Part shown: piece after piece, positions 8,083 through 16,318 of the stretch
How positions within the stretch are numbered: position 1 is the first letter of the stretch
Layout of the letters: each line of letters begins with the position of its first letter
Origin: Candidatus Dormiibacterota bacterium
GTDB lineage: Bacteria > Chloroflexota > Dormibacteria > Aeolococcales > Aeolococcaceae
Length of the DNA stretch: 58,540 bases
Assembly: GCA_003153505.1 (NCBI GenBank)
Contig: PLZA01000053.1
Coordinates: 1 to 58,540, forward strand
Direction: 5' to 3'
Translations under genes and position numbers: made by a program
The notes under the pieces: model-generated
Told to the model about the DNA's origin: nothing
Database searches by the model: none
What the model saw: the letters and a program-made list of their open reading frames with translations, nothing else

Positions 8083-8940
8083 GTGGAGGGAGCTGTCGCG
8101 CCGGCTCTGGCGATCATCGGCGCGGGCCGGGCTGGTTCCGCGCTCGCGATCGCTGCGCATGACGCCGGGTATCGCGTCGCCGCGGTTGCCAGCCGCCGCG
8201 GAGAGATGGCGGCGAGGCTCGCCGGAACGGTCGGCGCACGCGCCGTCGCCACCCCACTCGCCGCAGCTGTCCTCGCCGACGTCACGCTGCTTGCCGTGCC
8301 CGATAGCGCGATCAGCAGTGTGGCGGCATCGATCGCGGCCTCGGGCGCCTCGCTCCACGGCCGGGGAGTCGTCCACCTCGGGGCGAGATTCGGGCCGGAG
8401 ATCATCGCCTCGCTGCGCATCACCGGTGCCGAGGTGGGCGTCCTCCACCCACTCCAGGCGCTCGCCGGCCCGGACAGCGCGTCACTGCTGGAGGGCGCCT
8501 TCTTCCGCGTTGACGCCGCGGGCATGCTCAGGGAGCGATTGCTCAACCTGATATCCGCGCTCCGGGCCACGCCATTGGAGATCGATCCCGCTGCCGCGCC
8601 GCTCTATCACGCCGCGGCAGTGCTCGCCGGCAACGCGCCCCTGGCACTGCTTGCCGAGGCAACACGCCTCCTCGAGAGTGCAGGGGTCAGCGCCGAGACG
8701 GCGCATGCGGCGCTGGCGGCGCTCCTCGAGGGCGCGGCGCACAACGCTCGGCGGACCGGACCGGCTGCCGCGCTCACCGGACCGGTTGCGCGCGGAGACG
8801 GTGACGCAATCGCGGCTCACCTCGACGCGCTCGCGGGACATCCCCAAGCGCGCGAGCTCTACGCCACGCTGACCCGGGCGATGGAGTCGCTGCTCGCGAC
8901 TCAGCCGCTCGCCGGCGACGACGCTGTCCAGGTGGCCTGA
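8083..8940 (+). CDS. Rossmann-fold oxidoreductase with DUF2520 domain; probable ketopantoate reductase (PanG-like)
   Basis: The 285-residue product begins with an NAD(P)-binding Rossmann fold (ALAIIGAGRAGSALA, about residues 8-22) and continues with the all-helical DUF2520 part (about 150-275), the overall plan of 6-phosphogluconate/ketopantoate-reductase-like enzymes. A conserved VLHPLQALAG segment lies at the junction. Its stop is 2 bp before panB, and panC and panD follow, so the missing step of pantothenate synthesis, NADPH reduction of ketopantoate to pantoate, is the obvious role. From memory, the alternative ketopantoate reductase PanG of Francisella belongs to this type of family. The start is GTG with Shine-Dalgarno AGGAGGA. 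The family is clear; the substrate is inferred from context. Confidence 0.75.
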   Translation: MEGAVAPALAIIGAGRAGSALAIAAHDAGYRVAAVASRRGEMAARLAGTVGARAVATPLAAAVLADVTLLAVPDSAISSVAASIAASGASLHGRGVVHLGARFGPEIIASLRITGAEVGVLHPLQALAGPDSASLLEGAFFRVDAAGMLRERLLNLISALRATPLEIDPAAAPLYHAAAVLAGNAPLALLAEATRLLESAGVSAETAHAALAALLEGAAHNARRTGPAAALTGPVARGDGDAIAAHLDALAGHPQARELYATLTRAMESLLATQPLAGDDAVQVA

Positions 8941-8942
8941 TC

Positions 8943-9746
8943 ATGGCGGTCACCATCAGGGACCTGGCGGCGTGGAAAGCAGAGGGACGGCGCTTCGTCA
9001 TGCTCACCGCGTACGACTACCCGACCGCGCGGCTGCTCGCCGAGGCCGAGGTGCCGGTGCTCCTGGTCGGCGACACCCTCGCTGACAACGTCCTCGGGTA
9101 TGCGAACACGCTCCCCGTGACCATGGCGGAGATGCTCCACCACGCCCGTGCGGTGGCTCGTGGGGCCCCCGACCAGCTGCTCGTCGGGGACCTCCCTTTC
9201 GGCACCTATCAGCGCTCCTGCGCGGATGCGATCGACAACGCCGTCGAGTATCTGAAGGCGGGAATGCACGCAATCAAGCTCGAAGGTGGGGGATGGGTTG
9301 TCGAGACGGTCGCCCGGCTCACTCAGCGAGGGATCCCGGTGATGGGTCACCTGGGGCTCACGCCCCAATCGGTGAACGCCTTCGGCGGCATGAAGGTGCA
9401 GGCGCGAAGTGCCCCCGACCGCGAGCGGCTGATCGCGGATGCACACGCGCTCCAGGATGCGGGCGCTTTCGCGATCGTCCTCGAGGGCATCCCGCGCGAC
9501 CTGGCCGCGCAGGTGAGCGGGGAGCTGGTGATTCCCACGATCGGCATCGGTGCCGGGCCCGACTGCGACGCCCAGGTGCTGGTGATTCACGACCTCCTCG
9601 GCATCACCGGTCATCTCCGCGGCGCGGCGCCGAAGTTCGTCAAGGCGTACGCCGACCTGGGTGAAGCGATCGTCAAGGCGGCCCGCGCGTACGTCGACGA
9701 CGTCCGCGCGGGCCGGTTTCCTGACGATGCCCATTCCTTCCACTGA
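8943..9746 (+). CDS. panB: 3-methyl-2-oxobutanoate hydroxymethyltransferase
   Basis: PanB adds a hydroxymethyl group from 5,10-methylene-tetrahydrofolate to 2-oxoisovalerate, giving ketopantoate, the first committed step to pantothenate. The 267-residue product is normal length. Family motifs are visible: MLTAYDYPTARL near the N terminus, VGDTLADNVLGY with the first metal-binding Asp, VGDLPFGTY with the second, AIKLEGG with the conserved Glu, and PTIGIGAGPDCDAQVLV late in the TIM barrel. The ATG start is 2 bp after the preceding oxidoreductase, and panC begins inside its last codons, so all are in one operon. Confidence 0.96.
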   Translation: MAVTIRDLAAWKAEGRRFVMLTAYDYPTARLLAEAEVPVLLVGDTLADNVLGYANTLPVTMAEMLHHARAVARGAPDQLLVGDLPFGTYQRSCADAIDNAVEYLKAGMHAIKLEGGGWVVETVARLTQRGIPVMGHLGLTPQSVNAFGGMKVQARSAPDRERLIADAHALQDAGAFAIVLEGIPRDLAAQVSGELVIPTIGIGAGPDCDAQVLVIHDLLGITGHLRGAAPKFVKAYADLGEAIVKAARAYVDDVRAGRFPDDAHSFH

Positions 9747-10623
9747 AGCCCCGGAGCTGCTCGCCACCCCATCAGAGCTCCGGAGCTGGTCGGCGCGATG
9801 CCACGCGGCGGGGCTTTCTGTCGGCATGGTCCCGACGATGGGAGCTCTGCACGCCGGTCACCGCGCCCTGATCGAACGCGCGGTCGCGGAAAACGACAGG
9901 GTGGTCGTCACCATTTTCGTCAATCCGGCCCAGTTTGGTCCCAGGGAGGACTTCGCCAGGTACCCGCGGACCCTGGATGCCGACCTCGGCTTGCTGGGCG
10001 ATGTCGGGGTGCACGCGGCGTTCGTGCCGAGCGTCGAAGCCATGTATCCGCCAGGTCTCGTGACCCGGCTCGACATCAGCGGGCCGCTCGGAGAGCGGCT
10101 CGAGGGAGCGAGCCGGCCTGGCCACTTCAACGGCGTTGCCCTGGTCGTCACCAAACTGCTGGTTGCCGGTCTCCCCGACCGAGCCTACTTCGGCCAGAAG
10201 GACGCGCAGCAATGCGCGGTGGTGCGCCGGCTCGCACGCGACCTCGACACGGGCGTCGAAATCGTTGTGTGCCCTACGGTTCGGGACACCGACGGTCTGG
10301 CGATCTCGAGCCGCAACCTGTACCTCAGCCCCGAGGAACGCATGCGGGCATTGGCGATTCCCTCCGGCCTGGCCGAGGCGATGGCGCAATTCGACGCCGG
10401 CGAGCGAGATTCGTCAGCGCTGGCAACAACTGTTCGGTCCTGCCTGGAAAACAAAGGACTGGACGTCGACTACGTTGCCGTGGTAAAGGCGGACACCTTC
10501 TCTGAGGTCGAAACCGCAGCCCCCACAAACCAAATCGTACTGGCTGCTAGAATAGGGAACACACGGTTGATTGATGTCGTTCGGCTGGGGGTCGACACAG
10601 CGCCCGTTGGACGTGGCGTCTAG
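9727..10623 (+). CDS. panC: Pantothenate synthetase (pantoate--beta-alanine ligase)
   Basis: PanC condenses pantoate with beta-alanine, using ATP through a pantoyl-adenylate. The product (298 residues from ATG 9727) has the nucleotidyltransferase HIGH-type motif MGALHAGH, then VTIFVNPAQFGP, FGQKDAQQ and ISSRNLYLSPEER, all diagnostic. ATG 9727 is preferred over an earlier in-frame start because it places the VPTMGALHAGH motif at the usual distance from the N terminus; it overlaps panB by 20 bp. The substrates are supplied by the two upstream genes (pantoate) and by panD just downstream (beta-alanine). Confidence 0.95.
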   Translation: MPIPSTEAPELLATPSELRSWSARCHAAGLSVGMVPTMGALHAGHRALIERAVAENDRVVVTIFVNPAQFGPREDFARYPRTLDADLGLLGDVGVHAAFVPSVEAMYPPGLVTRLDISGPLGERLEGASRPGHFNGVALVVTKLLVAGLPDRAYFGQKDAQQCAVVRRLARDLDTGVEIVVCPTVRDTDGLAISSRNLYLSPEERMRALAIPSGLAEAMAQFDAGERDSSALATTVRSCLENKGLDVDYVAVVKADTFSEVETAAPTNQIVLAARIGNTRLIDVVRLGVDTAPVGRGV

Positions 10624-10631
10624 GGGAGATC

Positions 10632-10991
10632 ATGCAGCGGGTCATCATGAAGTCGAAAATCCACCGTGCCACTGTGACGCGAGCTGTGGTCGACTTCGAA
10701 GGGTCGTGCGGCATCGCGCCTGAGTTGATGCACGCCGCCGACATGGTGCCTGGGGAACAGGTGCACGTCGTCAATGCCACCAACGGATCTCGTGCAGTCA
10801 CCTACGTGATCGAAGCCGCTCCCGGTGAGGTCACGCTCAACGGAGCGATGGCCCACCTGGGCAATGCCGGTGACCTCGTCATCCTGGTCACGTACGCGCA
10901 TATGGACGAGCGCGAGCTGCGCGACTTCAAGCCGGCGATCGTGCAGGTCGATGCCCGTAACCGTGTCCGCGAGCCGGCGGCGATCGCGTGA
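10632..10991 (+). CDS. panD: Aspartate 1-decarboxylase proenzyme
   Basis: PanD decarboxylates aspartate to beta-alanine for PanC. It is made as a proenzyme that self-cleaves between Gly24 and Ser25 to form the pyruvoyl cofactor; here G24-S25 are exactly in place (FEGSCG). The Tyr often found at position 22 is Phe. Other family motifs are MKSKIHRATVT near the N terminus and NGAMAHLGNAGDLVI. The 119-residue length is typical. A strong Shine-Dalgarno sequence (AGGGGAG) precedes ATG 10632. The stop overlaps the GTG start of nadB (GTGA), so an aspartate decarboxylase and an aspartate oxidase are translationally coupled. Confidence 0.96.
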   Translation: MQRVIMKSKIHRATVTRAVVDFEGSCGIAPELMHAADMVPGEQVHVVNATNGSRAVTYVIEAAPGEVTLNGAMAHLGNAGDLVILVTYAHMDERELRDFKPAIVQVDARNRVREPAAIA

Positions 10992-12571
10992 TCAACCGGG
11001 CTGCTCCAACGGATTACGACGTGGTCGTCGTGGGGAGCGGCATCGCCGGACTCTCCGCTGCGCTGAGTGCGGCGCCGCGCGCGCGGGTCGCGGTTGTGAC
11101 CAAGGGCGCGCTCGATGACGGATGCAGCCGGTACGCACAAGGCGGCATCGCCGCAGCCGTCGGCGACGGCGATGACCCGGAGCTGCATTACCAGGACACC
11201 ATCGCAGCGGGGCGGGGCCTCTGCCATCCTGAGGCGGTACGCGTGCTGGTCGAGGAAGGACCCGCGCGCGTCCGCCAGCTGATCGAGTGGGGCGTCGCCT
11301 TCGATACGCAGGACGGCGAGCTGTTGCTTGCGCAGGAAGCAGCGCACTCGCGACCTCGAATCCTGCACGCGCGCGGCGACGGCACCGGCCTCGAGGTTGA
11401 GACAGCACTCATCCGGCGCCTGCGCGCGAGTGGGGCGCGGGTGATCGAGCATGCCGATGTCACCGGGGTGCTCACCACCACCGACGGTGCTGCCTGCGGC
11501 GTGTCGATCACGACGAATCCCGCCGAATCGCATACGACCACGTTGTCGTCGTCAGCGGTGGTCCTCGCAAGTGGCGGCGCGAGTCGCCTGTGGCGGAACA
11601 GCACGAACCCCGAGTCCGCAACCGGCGACGGCGTCGCTCTCGCGTACTCCGCCGGCGCTGACGTCGCGGGAATGGAATTTGCGCAGTTCCATCCGACGGC
11701 GCTGGCGATGGACGGAGCGCCGCGGTTCCTCATCAGCGAAGCGGTCCGCGGCGAGGGCGCCTGGATCGTCAATCGCGATGGCAGGCGCTTCGTGCTCGAC
11801 GTCGATCCACGTGGCGAGCTCGCCGGTCGCGACGTCGTCGCCCGCGCCATCTGGGAGGAGCTCGAGCGCAGCGGCGAGCCCTGTGTGTACCTCGATTGCT
11901 CCCCGATCGGTGCGCGAGCCGCCGTGCGCTTTCCGACGATAGCCGCGACCTGCGCGCGCTACGGTCTCGATATCGCCCGCCAGCCGATCCCGGTATCTCC
12001 AGCCGCGCACTACATGATCGGTGGCGTCAGGACCGACCTCGACGGCGCAAGCACCCTCCCCGGGCTGTACGCCTGCGGTGAGGTTGCGAACAGCGGGGTG
12101 CATGGCGCCAACCGGCTTGCAAGCAACAGCCTGCTCGAGTCACTGGTGTTCTCACAGCGAGCCGTGCACGCGGCATTGGGGTGGGCATCGGAATCGCCGC
12201 CCGGTCAACCCGGTTCGATGACGCGAACCTCCAGCCCGCGTGCATCGCTGCTCGATCCCCGAGAAGGCTGGAGCACCCTGCGCGACGCGCTGTGGACCGG
12301 CGCCGGCGTGGTGCGTGACGAATCCGGTCTTCGTGCCGCGTCTGGCAAATGCGAAGCGGTGCGCGTGGCGACGTCCGGGGCGACCACCCTGCCCACGATG
12401 CAGCTGCACGCAGCAGCATCCACCGCGTCGCTGGTCTGCGCCGCGGCCCTGGCTCGCGAAGAGAGCCGAGGGTGCCACCTCCGTTCTGATCTCCCCCAAG
12501 CAAGCGATCAATGGCATGGCGATCTCGTCATGCACAAGGACAGAGGAGCACGCTTTGACCGTCACCTTTAG
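10988..12571 (+). CDS. nadB: L-aspartate oxidase NadB
   Basis: NadB is a FAD enzyme oxidising L-aspartate to iminoaspartate, the first step of de novo NAD synthesis. The 527-residue product begins with the FAD-binding GSGIAGLSAALSA motif (about residues 16-28). It contains CSRYAQGGIAAA, the active-site region FAQFHPTAL, SEAVRGEGAWIVN, and the flavin-binding HGANRLASNSLLESLV. The helical C-terminal domain ends with ESRGCHLRSDLPQ. The GTG start overlaps the panD stop (GTGA) and the end overlaps nadC. The nadA gene for quinolinate synthase is not in this window, although nadC is. Confidence 0.95.
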   Translation: MINRAAPTDYDVVVVGSGIAGLSAALSAAPRARVAVVTKGALDDGCSRYAQGGIAAAVGDGDDPELHYQDTIAAGRGLCHPEAVRVLVEEGPARVRQLIEWGVAFDTQDGELLLAQEAAHSRPRILHARGDGTGLEVETALIRRLRASGARVIEHADVTGVLTTTDGAACGVSITTNPAESHTTTLSSSAVVLASGGASRLWRNSTNPESATGDGVALAYSAGADVAGMEFAQFHPTALAMDGAPRFLISEAVRGEGAWIVNRDGRRFVLDVDPRGELAGRDVVARAIWEELERSGEPCVYLDCSPIGARAAVRFPTIAATCARYGLDIARQPIPVSPAAHYMIGGVRTDLDGASTLPGLYACGEVANSGVHGANRLASNSLLESLVFSQRAVHAALGWASESPPGQPGSMTRTSSPRASLLDPREGWSTLRDALWTGAGVVRDESGLRAASGKCEAVRVATSGATTLPTMQLHAAASTASLVCAAALAREESRGCHLRSDLPQASDQWHGDLVMHKDRGARFDRHL

Positions 12572-13421
12572 ACCCATCACCGAGGCGCTTTCGTCGGAGA
12601 GCATTGACCTGCTCATCGAGTCGGCACTCGCCGAGGACGTCGGAGCTGGCGATGTCACGACCCAAGCAGTGATTCCCACGGATATGACCTGCCGCGGGAA
12701 GATCGTTTGCAAGCAGGATGGCGTGATCGCCGGCCTGAGCATCGCGCAGCGCGTGTTCCAGCGCGTCGACGAGCGCATCCAGTTCGATCCCAAGACCAAG
12801 GATGGAGAGAAGGTTCAGGCGGATCAGATCGTCGCGCGCCTGTTCGGGCCTGCCCGCGGCATGATGACCGCAGAACGCGTCGGCCTCAACTTCCTCCAGC
12901 ACCTGAGCGGCATCGCGACCATCACTGCCAAATATGTCAAGGCCGTTGACGGCACCAAGGCAGAGATTCTCGACACGCGCAAGACCTCTCCCGGACTCCG
13001 CGCCATCGAGAAGTACGCAACCCGCATGGGCGGCGCGGTCAATCATCGGATGGGGCTGTACGACGCGGTCCTGATCAAGGACACGCACCTCGCGCTCGTC
13101 GGCGGCATCACGCCCGCGCTGCGAGCCGCTCGCAAGGCGTACCCGGAGATGGAGATCCACGTCGAGGTGAGCAACCTCCAGGAGCTCGAGCAGGCGCTCA
13201 CGGACAAGGCGTCGCACATCCTGCTCGACAACTTCTCCTGCGGCCAGGTCCGCGAGGCGATGCAGTTGATCCGCGGGCGCGCAACTGTCGAGGTCAGCGG
13301 CGGCGTGCAGGTGACCAATGCGCGTGCCTACGCGCTCGCGGGAGCCGATTTCATCAGCGTTGGTGCGCTGACGCACTCCGCGGTGGCGCTGGACTTCTCA
13401 ATGAAGGTCACTCGGTACTAG
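12555..13421 (+). CDS. nadC: Nicotinate-nucleotide pyrophosphorylase (carboxylating) NadC
   Basis: NadC converts quinolinate and PRPP to nicotinate mononucleotide with loss of CO2. The start is TTG at 12555, chosen because a Shine-Dalgarno sequence (AGAGGAG) lies 8 nt upstream and the conserved N terminus follows; it overlaps nadB by 17 bp. The 288-residue product shows EDVGAGDVTTQAVIP, the phosphate-binding ILDTRKTSPGLR motif, NHRMGLYDAVLIKDTH and, near the C terminus, VEVSGGV and DFISVGALTHS, all typical. It is the last gene of the pan-nad operon; a repeat-containing spacer follows. Confidence 0.96.
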   Translation: MTVTFRPITEALSSESIDLLIESALAEDVGAGDVTTQAVIPTDMTCRGKIVCKQDGVIAGLSIAQRVFQRVDERIQFDPKTKDGEKVQADQIVARLFGPARGMMTAERVGLNFLQHLSGIATITAKYVKAVDGTKAEILDTRKTSPGLRAIEKYATRMGGAVNHRMGLYDAVLIKDTHLALVGGITPALRAARKAYPEMEIHVEVSNLQELEQALTDKASHILLDNFSCGQVREAMQLIRGRATVEVSGGVQVTNARAYALAGADFISVGALTHSAVALDFSMKVTRY

Positions 13422-13423
13422 CA

Positions 13424-13511
13424 CTGCGCAGTGGTGCGCGGGTCCTGTCACGGCGGGGAGCACTCGGGAGTGTCCCTGCGCAGTGGTTAGCGGGTCCTGT
13501 CACCGCGGGGA
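13424..13511. repeat. Two 36-bp direct repeats in the nadC downstream spacer
   Basis: Copies at 13424-13459 and 13476-13511 match at 33 of 36 positions (start CTGCGCAGTGGT, end GCGGGGA), with period 52 bp. They occupy the 244-bp spacer between nadC and the PAP2-like gene. The remainder of the spacer is GC-rich with no gene seen; a TTGACG at 13623-13628 could be a -35 box for the next gene. Confidence 0.75.
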
Positions 13512-13665
13512 CCCCTCGCCGCCGCGCTTTTGGGCGCGTCGGCGCTGCCCCCCGCGGTGCCACCCGCAGGCTGCGTAGTGTCAGGCCTCGTTAGGCTGAG
13601 GCGCGTCAGGCACGCACTGCGCTTGACGATACCGTCCTCTCGGCTGCGCTAGCTACCAGATTTCT

Positions 13666-14262
13666 ATGCAGACGTTTCTTGATGGGTCTTCGCAGGCGCT
13701 GCATGCGTTTGCGATTTCGCATTCTTGGGTGACGCCCATTGTTATCTGGGGGACGGCGGGGTTTATTGGATTATGTCCGGTTGGGTTTTTCTTGATGTGG
13801 GTGTGGGATGGGCGGCTGCGGCCAGGGGTTGCGGCGCTGCTGGGACTGGGGTTGACGCAGTGGGCGAGCCATGAGGTGGGGAGGCTGACGTATCGGGCGC
13901 GGCCGTTTGTGGCGATGCATTTCACGCCGCTCTTTCCGCACGTCCCGAACAATTCGTTTCCGTCCACCCTCACGGCATTCGCGGCGGTCGGGGCGGTGAT
14001 CGGGGTGCTGGCGTGGCGACGGGTGGGACTGGTGTTCGTGGTGGGCACGGTCGTCGTGGGATTCGGCTGCGTCTACGTCGGGGTGCACTACGCGAGCGAT
14101 GTGATCGTCGGGGCCGCCCTCGGCGCGGTGTGCGCGGCGGTGACGTGGCTGGTCGCGGGGTTGCCGCCCGTCGCCTACGTGCTGGGTGTGGCGGAGCGCC
14201 GGCTGCCTCAGCGACGGCGGCGTGGTGCGCCGCCTCGAGTTGCCGCTACAGCAGCGAGTTGA
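13666..14262 (+). CDS. PAP2-family membrane phosphatase-like protein with incomplete motif 2
   Basis: The 198-residue product is a polytopic membrane protein of the PAP2/BcrC type, a family that dephosphorylates lipid phosphates such as undecaprenyl diphosphate. Motif 1 is recognisable as GRLTYRARPF and motif 3 as GVHYASDVIVG (His and Asp present). Motif 2, normally PSGH followed by T, reads FPSTLTAFA, as if the Gly-His pair had been deleted, so the catalytic histidine is missing. The first 250 bases use many T-ending codons (TTT, GTT, ATT, TTA, TGT), unlike neighbouring genes, suggesting a foreign origin. The C-terminal tail is Arg-rich and overlaps the convergent lipoprotein gene by 17 bp. 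Activity is doubtful. Confidence 0.75.
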   Translation: MQTFLDGSSQALHAFAISHSWVTPIVIWGTAGFIGLCPVGFFLMWVWDGRLRPGVAALLGLGLTQWASHEVGRLTYRARPFVAMHFTPLFPHVPNNSFPSTLTAFAAVGAVIGVLAWRRVGLVFVVGTVVVGFGCVYVGVHYASDVIVGAALGAVCAAVTWLVAGLPPVAYVLGVAERRLPQRRRRGAPPRVAATAAS

Positions 14263-14803
14263 CCAGAGCCTCCAGCTGACTCAGTGTCGCCGGCGTGTAC
14301 GTCGCGACGATCGAGACGACCGTCGTCCCCTTGGCGGCGACCACGCCCTCGTTGTTCCTGCCGGCGCCGAGGGATTGGAAGAACGACCGAGCCTCATCGC
14401 CGACTCCCGAGACCGGCTTGAACGTCACCGGGAACTTAGCGCTGAACTTCGATATGTCGGAAGCGGGGATGTTCTGGAGCGCGGTGATGAGCACGTTGTC
14501 CGACGCTCCCTTGTAATCGCACACGATGCCGGTCGCTCCGGCTGGGAGTGTTGCCAAGCTGGCACCGACAACATCTGTGGCATCCGGAAGCGTGATCCCG
14601 AGCGCGGATCCGACGGTCGCACCGCTTGGGCACGTGGCGGCTGCGGTCGACGCCGTCGGCGTCGGGGCGGCGGCGGTCGGGGTCGCGGCGGCTGACGATG
14701 AAGTCGAGGCTGTCGGGTTGGTGCTCGACCCCCCGCAGGCGGCCAGGGTTGCGGCGAACGGCAGCGCGATCAGCGGAATCCAGCGGTGGTTGCGGCCAGT
14801 CAC
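14246..14803 (-). CDS. Putative lipoprotein of unknown function
   Basis: The GTG at 14803 is chosen as start because GGAGGG lies upstream at the right distance and the protein then begins with a typical lipoprotein signal: TGRNHR, a hydrophobic run and the lipobox LAAC followed by GG. A long Ser/Thr/Ala/Pro linker follows, then a folded domain of about 125 residues with two Cys (CPSG and VCDYKG) and a FFQSLGAGRNNEGV segment. It would be anchored to the outer face of the membrane. I recognise no specific family. It is convergent with the PAP2-like gene, overlapping it by 17 bp. Confidence 0.7.
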   Translation of the reverse strand: MTGRNHRWIPLIALPFAATLAACGGSSTNPTASTSSSAAATPTAAAPTPTASTAAATCPSGATVGSALGITLPDATDVVGASLATLPAGATGIVCDYKGASDNVLITALQNIPASDISKFSAKFPVTFKPVSGVGDEARSFFQSLGAGRNNEGVVAAKGTTVVSIVATYTPATLSQLEALVNSLL

Positions 14804-14998
14804 GAGAAAGCCCTCCGTCTGCAACGTCGAGGGTGTGAGGCTCTCGACAGGCGCACTATGCCCCAGTTGCGTCCCCGCTCGCGCGATCATTCATACACGG
14901 CGCAGCTCGGCCCGGGGGTCGAGGTCCGCCGGAGGTGTCCCTGAGGGGAAGGCACCCCGGGCGGCATCCATAGATCGTGTTGACCGAAGCAGCGGCCC

Positions 14999-15913
14999 AT
15001 GCCGCGGCTCCCGAGCGAGGCGCGTGGACGAGTCACATACTCTCGGTTCGTGGTCGAATCGCGAGCCTTCGGTGACCTGGAACTCGTCGACGACGTCAGC
15101 CCGGCGGATTGGATCACCGCGAGCGTGCGCAACTTCGAATACGACGTCGGGTCGCTGCTGCCGGTTACGTTAGCGGCGTACGCGCGAGTCCTCCATCCCG
15201 CGTCGCGCGCAACCGCCGATGGCGACTCAGTCGACGTCACATGGTCGGAGGTGGCGGCGGCGAACGGCCGCGTCGCCCACGCGGCCATGGAGTGGGTCGC
15301 CATCACGGGCGACTGGAAGTTCGAGCAGCACGCCACGCAACCAGGGGTGTGGGACCAACCGCCATCAACGGGGTCACTGCCTCCACCCACCGCCGTGAGC
15401 CTCGCCCGCGTCCTCGCGCGTTTCACCGCGACGCCATCCGACTGCTGGTTCGGCGTGTGGGAGGGATACGGCAATACGCCATTCCGGCCTGGGTCGGTGC
15501 CGCTAATCGCATTGCCGCAGCGGAAGATGGCTTTGCTTCGCGGCCCGCTGCACGCAGCGGGGACCGCGTTCTCGCGAATGGGCTGGCCCGACAGTGCGAG
15601 CCTATGGTGGCCGGACGACCGCACCTGGTGCGTGGCCACGGACATCGACCTGATGAGCACGTACATCGCCGGCAGCGCGCAGTGCACCGAAGCCGTGCTC
15701 GCCGATGAACGCCTGGATGCGTATGCCGTCACCGTCGACCAGGCGGTGCACTGGCAGAGCGACACAGTCAATCCAACGCCGGATCCGCCGGCCGTGCCGA
15801 AAGCCATACCGCGCCGGGTCTTTCCCCGGCGGCCACGGAGCTCACGGAACTCCTCGATCGTTACGAGTCGAGGGCCGCGACCAGCTCCTCCTGCAGATAC
15901 CCCAGGGCGATGA
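14999..15913 (+). CDS. Conserved hypothetical protein (actinobacterial-type, function unknown)
   Basis: A soluble 304-residue protein without signal peptide or membrane segments. Blocks such as DCWFGVWEGYGNTP, the LLRGPL segment, SLWWPDDRTWCVATDIDL and YIAGS resemble an uncharacterised protein family I associate with Actinomycetota; no function is known to me. The ATG at 14999 lacks a clear Shine-Dalgarno sequence and the true start may be a little downstream. The last 50 residues are Arg/Pro-rich and overlap the convergent DUF2017 gene by 53 bp, so the conserved part probably ends near 15790. Confidence 0.65.
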   Translation: MPRLPSEARGRVTYSRFVVESRAFGDLELVDDVSPADWITASVRNFEYDVGSLLPVTLAAYARVLHPASRATADGDSVDVTWSEVAAANGRVAHAAMEWVAITGDWKFEQHATQPGVWDQPPSTGSLPPPTAVSLARVLARFTATPSDCWFGVWEGYGNTPFRPGSVPLIALPQRKMALLRGPLHAAGTAFSRMGWPDSASLWWPDDRTWCVATDIDLMSTYIAGSAQCTEAVLADERLDAYAVTVDQAVHWQSDTVNPTPDPPAVPKAIPRRVFPRRPRSSRNSSIVTSRGPRPAPPADTPGR

Positions 15914-16310
15914 GCACCCCGTACTCCGGCTTCTGCTTGGTCGCGTCAGTCGCCGTGTCCTCCCAGCCGTCCCCCTCGATGCCGAGGATCTCGCCTGCCG
16001 CGACCCGGAGATGGTTGAACGCACGCAGCCAGGCGAGCGTCTGCGCCTCGGTGAGCGGCAGTGTGTCTTCACCACCGCTGAGCGCGTCGCGGACCATGGT
16101 GAGGTCGACCTCGCGGCCCTTCTCGATGTCCGGCCGCACCCAGCGGTCGTACTCCGCCTGGAGCTTGGCGTCGTCGTAGGCGCGCGGCGCTGAGGCGAGG
16201 GGAGCGGCGAGCCGCGGGCTCAGCGAATCGATGATCCCGATGAGCGCTTCACGCTCGCGCTTGTCGACCTTCACCTGGATCCGCCCACGGCGACGGAGCA
16301 CCTGGGCCAC
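15861..16310 (-). CDS. DUF2017 family protein
   Basis: A 149-residue, mostly helical cytosolic protein lying 8 bp downstream of clpS on the same strand, the position where DUF2017 proteins occur in Actinomycetota. It shows the family pattern: a basic N terminus (MAQVLRRRG), an acidic DDAKLQAEYDRWVRPDIEKG segment, LTEAQTLAWLRAFNHLRVAAG and a C-terminal ALGYLQEELV helix. Its function is unknown; constant linkage to clpS suggests a role linked to ClpS/Clp proteolysis (inference). Confidence 0.8.
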   Translation of the reverse strand: MAQVLRRRGRIQVKVDKREREALIGIIDSLSPRLAAPLASAPRAYDDAKLQAEYDRWVRPDIEKGREVDLTMVRDALSGGEDTLPLTEAQTLAWLRAFNHLRVAAGEILGIEGDGWEDTATDATKQKPEYGVLIALGYLQEELVAALDS

Positions 16311-16318
16311 CCGGCGGC

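Noticed and set aside
13424..13511. The paired 36-bp repeats as a possible CRISPR array.
   Set aside because: Only two copies, a 16-bp spacer, mismatches inside the repeat and no cas genes.
14999..16193. Overlap of the unknown protein with DUF2017 as evidence of a fusion or frameshift.
   Set aside because: The genes are convergent and the overlap involves only the unconserved tail; a simple 3' overlap explains it.
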